From: an uncultured Prevotellaceae bacterium
GTDB taxonomy: Bacteria; Bacteroidota; Bacteroidia; Bacteroidales; Bacteroidaceae
Length of the DNA stretch: 8,252 nt
NCBI GenBank assembly: GCA_947306845.1
Contig: CAMZHP010000134.1
Coordinates: 1-8,252, forward strand
Reading direction: 5' to 3'
The notes under the pieces are model-generated. The model did no database searches. It saw only the letters and a list, made by a program, of their open reading frames with translations, and was not told the DNA's origin. The position numbers were made by a program, and so were the translations under genes. Position 1 is the first letter of the stretch. Every line of letters begins with the position of its first letter. Shown here in pieces: positions 6,486 through 8,252 of the stretch.

Positions 6486-6543
6486 TTTCAACACAGAGTT
6501 ACAAAGAATATAATCTCTGTATCTCTGTATCTCTGTGTTGAAA
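6486..6543. repeat. Fourth repeat copy meeting an inverted copy: long imperfect hairpin past secA
   Basis: TTTCAACACAGAG (6486-6498) and CTCTGTGTTGAAA (6531-6543) are perfect 13-bp complements. Inside them the pairing resumes after one mismatch for 4 bp and after another for 3 bp, so about 20 of 22 positions pair around a loop of about 13 bases. The right arm is an inverted copy of the octamer array. The structure begins about 30 bases after the secA stop on the transcribed strand. No T-run follows in that direction (it is A-rich), so it is not a classical terminator, but it could protect or process the secA mRNA 3' end. Confidence 0.85.
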
Positions 6544-6573
6544 TACTCATATCTCTCACCTCTCACCACTATC

Positions 6574-8252
6574 TTACACCAACCCCTTACCGTGGCATTG
6601 CTTGAATTTCTTGCCACTGCCGCAGGGACATGGGTCGTTGCGACCGGGCAACTTATCCTTCTTGATGGGCTGGGTGCGCTGTGCGGCGGTGGCGCGGGTG
6701 TCGTGGCTGGCAGCAGCCTTCTGGCCCTGGTCCACCATCTCGTCGCCCTTGCTCTCATTGAAACGCTGACTGTGCTTCTCAGGAGCCGCCTCCGAAAGAC
6801 GGCGCTGCTGTTGTGCCTGTTCGGGAGTTTGCTCGGGCTGATACAACTGTCCGCGGGAGAGAATCTCGGTGGTGCGGTTGTTCATTTCGTCAATCATGTC
6901 GTCGAAGAGTTTGGCACTCTCAATCTTGAAGATGACCAGCGGGTCCTTCTGCTCTATCGAGGCACTGTTCTGCACGCTGTGCTTCAACTCGTCGAGCAGA
7001 CGCAGGTTCTCTTTCCAGCAGTCGTCGATGATGTGTAGCATCACCACTTTCTCAAATTGCTTGACCACCGACTTGCACTCGGTGTCATAGGCTTCTTTCA
7101 GGTCGCAGGGGATGTTCATGAAACCGCGTCCGTCGGTCATCGGGACATTCACACGCTGGTATATCTGTCCCTGCTGCTCATAGACATCTTTGATGACGCT
7201 CCAGGTGAGCGCCTGCAACTTGTCCATGCGTGCCTTGAAGGCATCCATCACAGCGGTGTAGGCTTTCTCGCAGAGGGCATCGCGGTTGGTGGAGGCCAAC
7301 TCCTGCTCGGTGAAGGGGCACTCGATATAGAAGGTCTTCACAAACATGTCGCTGCAGGCATGGTAGTCACCGGAATTGTTGTTGACGATGCTCACCACAC
7401 GGTCCCAGAACACGTTGGCGATGTCCATGCCGATGCGCTCTCCCATCAGGGCGTGGCGGCGCTTCTCATAGATCACCTTGCGCTGCTGGTTCATCACATC
7501 ATCGTATTCGAGCAGACGTTTACGGATGCCGAAGTGGTTCTCCTCCACTTTCTTCTGAGCACGCTCGATGCTATTGTTGATCATCTTGTGCTCGATACGC
7601 TCGCCGTCCTGGAAACCGAACTTGTCCATCACCTTGGCGATGCGCTCGGAGGCGAACAGACGCATGAGCTTGTCCTCAAGCGATACGTAGAATACCGAAC
7701 TGCCTGGGTCGCCTTGACGGCCGGCACGACCACGCAACTGGCGGTCGACGCGGCGGCTCTCATGGCGCTCGGTGCCGATGATGGCCAGACCGCCGGCAGC
7801 CTTTACCTCTGGGGTGAGCTTGATATCGGTACCACGACCGGCCATGTTGGTGGCGATGGTCACGGCGCCCAGCATACATTCTTTCTTGTTCCCGTTCTGG
7901 TCAATCACCTCACCGGGAGTGCTGCGGCCTGCCTGAGCCACGATGTCGGCCTCACGCTGGTGCAACTTGGCGTTGAGCACGTTGTGGGGGATATTGCGCA
8001 TCTTGAGCATGCGGGAGAGCAACTCGGAGATATCGACGGAGGTGGTACCCACAAGGGTGGGACGGCCTGACTCGCGCATGGCGACAATCTCGTCGATGAC
8101 GGCCTTGTATTTCTCGCGCTGGGTCTTGTAAACGCGGTCGTTCATGTCATTGCGGGCCACGGGCTTGTTGGTGGGAATCTCCACCACGTCGAGCTTGTAG
8201 ATATCCCAGAACTCACCGGCCTCGGTGATGGCGGTACCGGTCATACCTGCCA
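6574..8252 (-). CDS. secA: Preprotein translocase ATPase SecA, C-terminal part (runs off the right edge)
   Basis: Motor ATPase that drives secretory proteins through the SecYEG channel at the inner membrane. About 558 residues are present and the N-terminal part, including nucleotide-binding domain 1, lies beyond the window. The visible start [14 protein letters not shown] is internal, so the Met at 8244 is not the initiator. Counting from that Met, domain 2 shows LVGTTSVD (64-71), [11 protein letters not shown] (131-141), [11 protein letters not shown] (157-167) and [11 protein letters not shown] (169-179). The helical scaffold and wing domains follow. A Gln/Ala/Lys-rich linker (about 474-535) leads to the zinc knuckle with C539, C541, C550 and H551 (CxCx8CH), which binds SecB or the ribosome in other bacteria. 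Between QAG and AVTIATN there is an insertion of about 18 residues (107-126) relative to E. coli, while the E. coli segment after GRGTDI is shortened. Confidence 0.97.
   Translation of the reverse strand, partial: AGMTGTAITEAGEFWDIYKLDVVEIPTNKPVARNDMNDRVYKTQREKYKAVIDEIVAMRESGRPTLVGTTSVDISELLSRMLKMRNIPHNVLNAKLHQREADIVAQAGRSTPGEVIDQNGNKKECMLGAVTIATNMAGRGTDIKLTPEVKAAGGLAIIGTERHESRRVDRQLRGRAGRQGDPGSSVFYVSLEDKLMRLFASERIAKVMDKFGFQDGERIEHKMINNSIERAQKKVEENHFGIRKRLLEYDDVMNQQRKVIYEKRRHALMGERIGMDIANVFWDRVVSIVNNNSGDYHACSDMFVKTFYIECPFTEQELASTNRDALCEKAYTAVMDAFKARMDKLQALTWSVIKDVYEQQGQIYQRVNVPMTDGRGFMNIPCDLKEAYDTECKSVVKQFEKVVMLHIIDDCWKENLRLLDELKHSVQNSASIEQKDPLVIFKIESAKLFDDMIDEMNNRTTEILSRGQLYQPEQTPEQAQQQRRLSEAAPEKHSQRFNESKGDEMVDQGQKAAASHDTRATAAQRTQPIKKDKLPGRNDPCPCGSGKKFKQCHGKGLV

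Noticed and set aside
6441..6758. Minus-strand open frame of 105 codons across the secA end and the repeat array
   Set aside because: Its first part is secA read in another frame and its end is translated repeat sequence.
7057..8070. 337-codon plus-strand open frame opposite secA
   Set aside because: It is antisense to conserved SecA motifs, and its His/Val/Leu-rich composition is typical of the reverse complement of GC-rich coding sequence.

Overview
The window looks like ordinary chromosome of a Bacteroidales bacterium, most likely Prevotellaceae-like. The evidence is a fused histidinol-phosphatase/dehydratase HisB of the short-linker type, a SecA with a C-terminal zinc knuckle, a secreted GH30 glycosidase, start sites that mostly lack a Shine-Dalgarno sequence, and short tandem repeats in the gaps. 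Genes are GC-rich and gaps AT-rich. Genus is an inference. No phage, transposase, CRISPR, tRNA or rRNA is visible.

Layout. Bases 1-89 are AT-rich (25 G/C in the first 80) with an 8-bp inverted repeat just ahead of a ZIP-family metal transporter (90-848, +). A secreted GH30 glycoside hydrolase follows after 27 bp on the same strand (876-2378). These two converge on a minus-strand group with only 24 bp between the stops. In transcription order that group is a SpoU/TrmH-type RNA 2'-O-methyltransferase (5247-4471), an unrecognised six-helix membrane protein (4425-3505) and bifunctional hisB (3530-2403). The last two overlap or nearly abut, so they are probably co-transcribed. Five perfect copies of a 7-bp repeat straddle the methyltransferase stop codon. 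A 230-bp gap (5248-5477) holds a strong palindrome and a small dyad. Next, also on minus, come an ABC-transporter ATPase with a long acidic tail (6302-5478) and the C-terminal half of secA (running off the right edge, stop at 6574).

The most unusual structure is the 271-bp secA-ABC gap. It contains a hierarchical repeat: an 8-bp motif (consensus AYACAGAG) iterated inside a 47-56 bp higher-order unit, present three times and part of a fourth. The fourth meets an inverted copy to make a long hairpin about 30 nt past the secA stop.

The genes do not form one pathway: metal uptake, glycan breakdown, histidine synthesis, RNA modification, an ABC exporter ATPase and protein secretion. I see no convincing new multi-gene system. 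The repeats are the candidates worth following.
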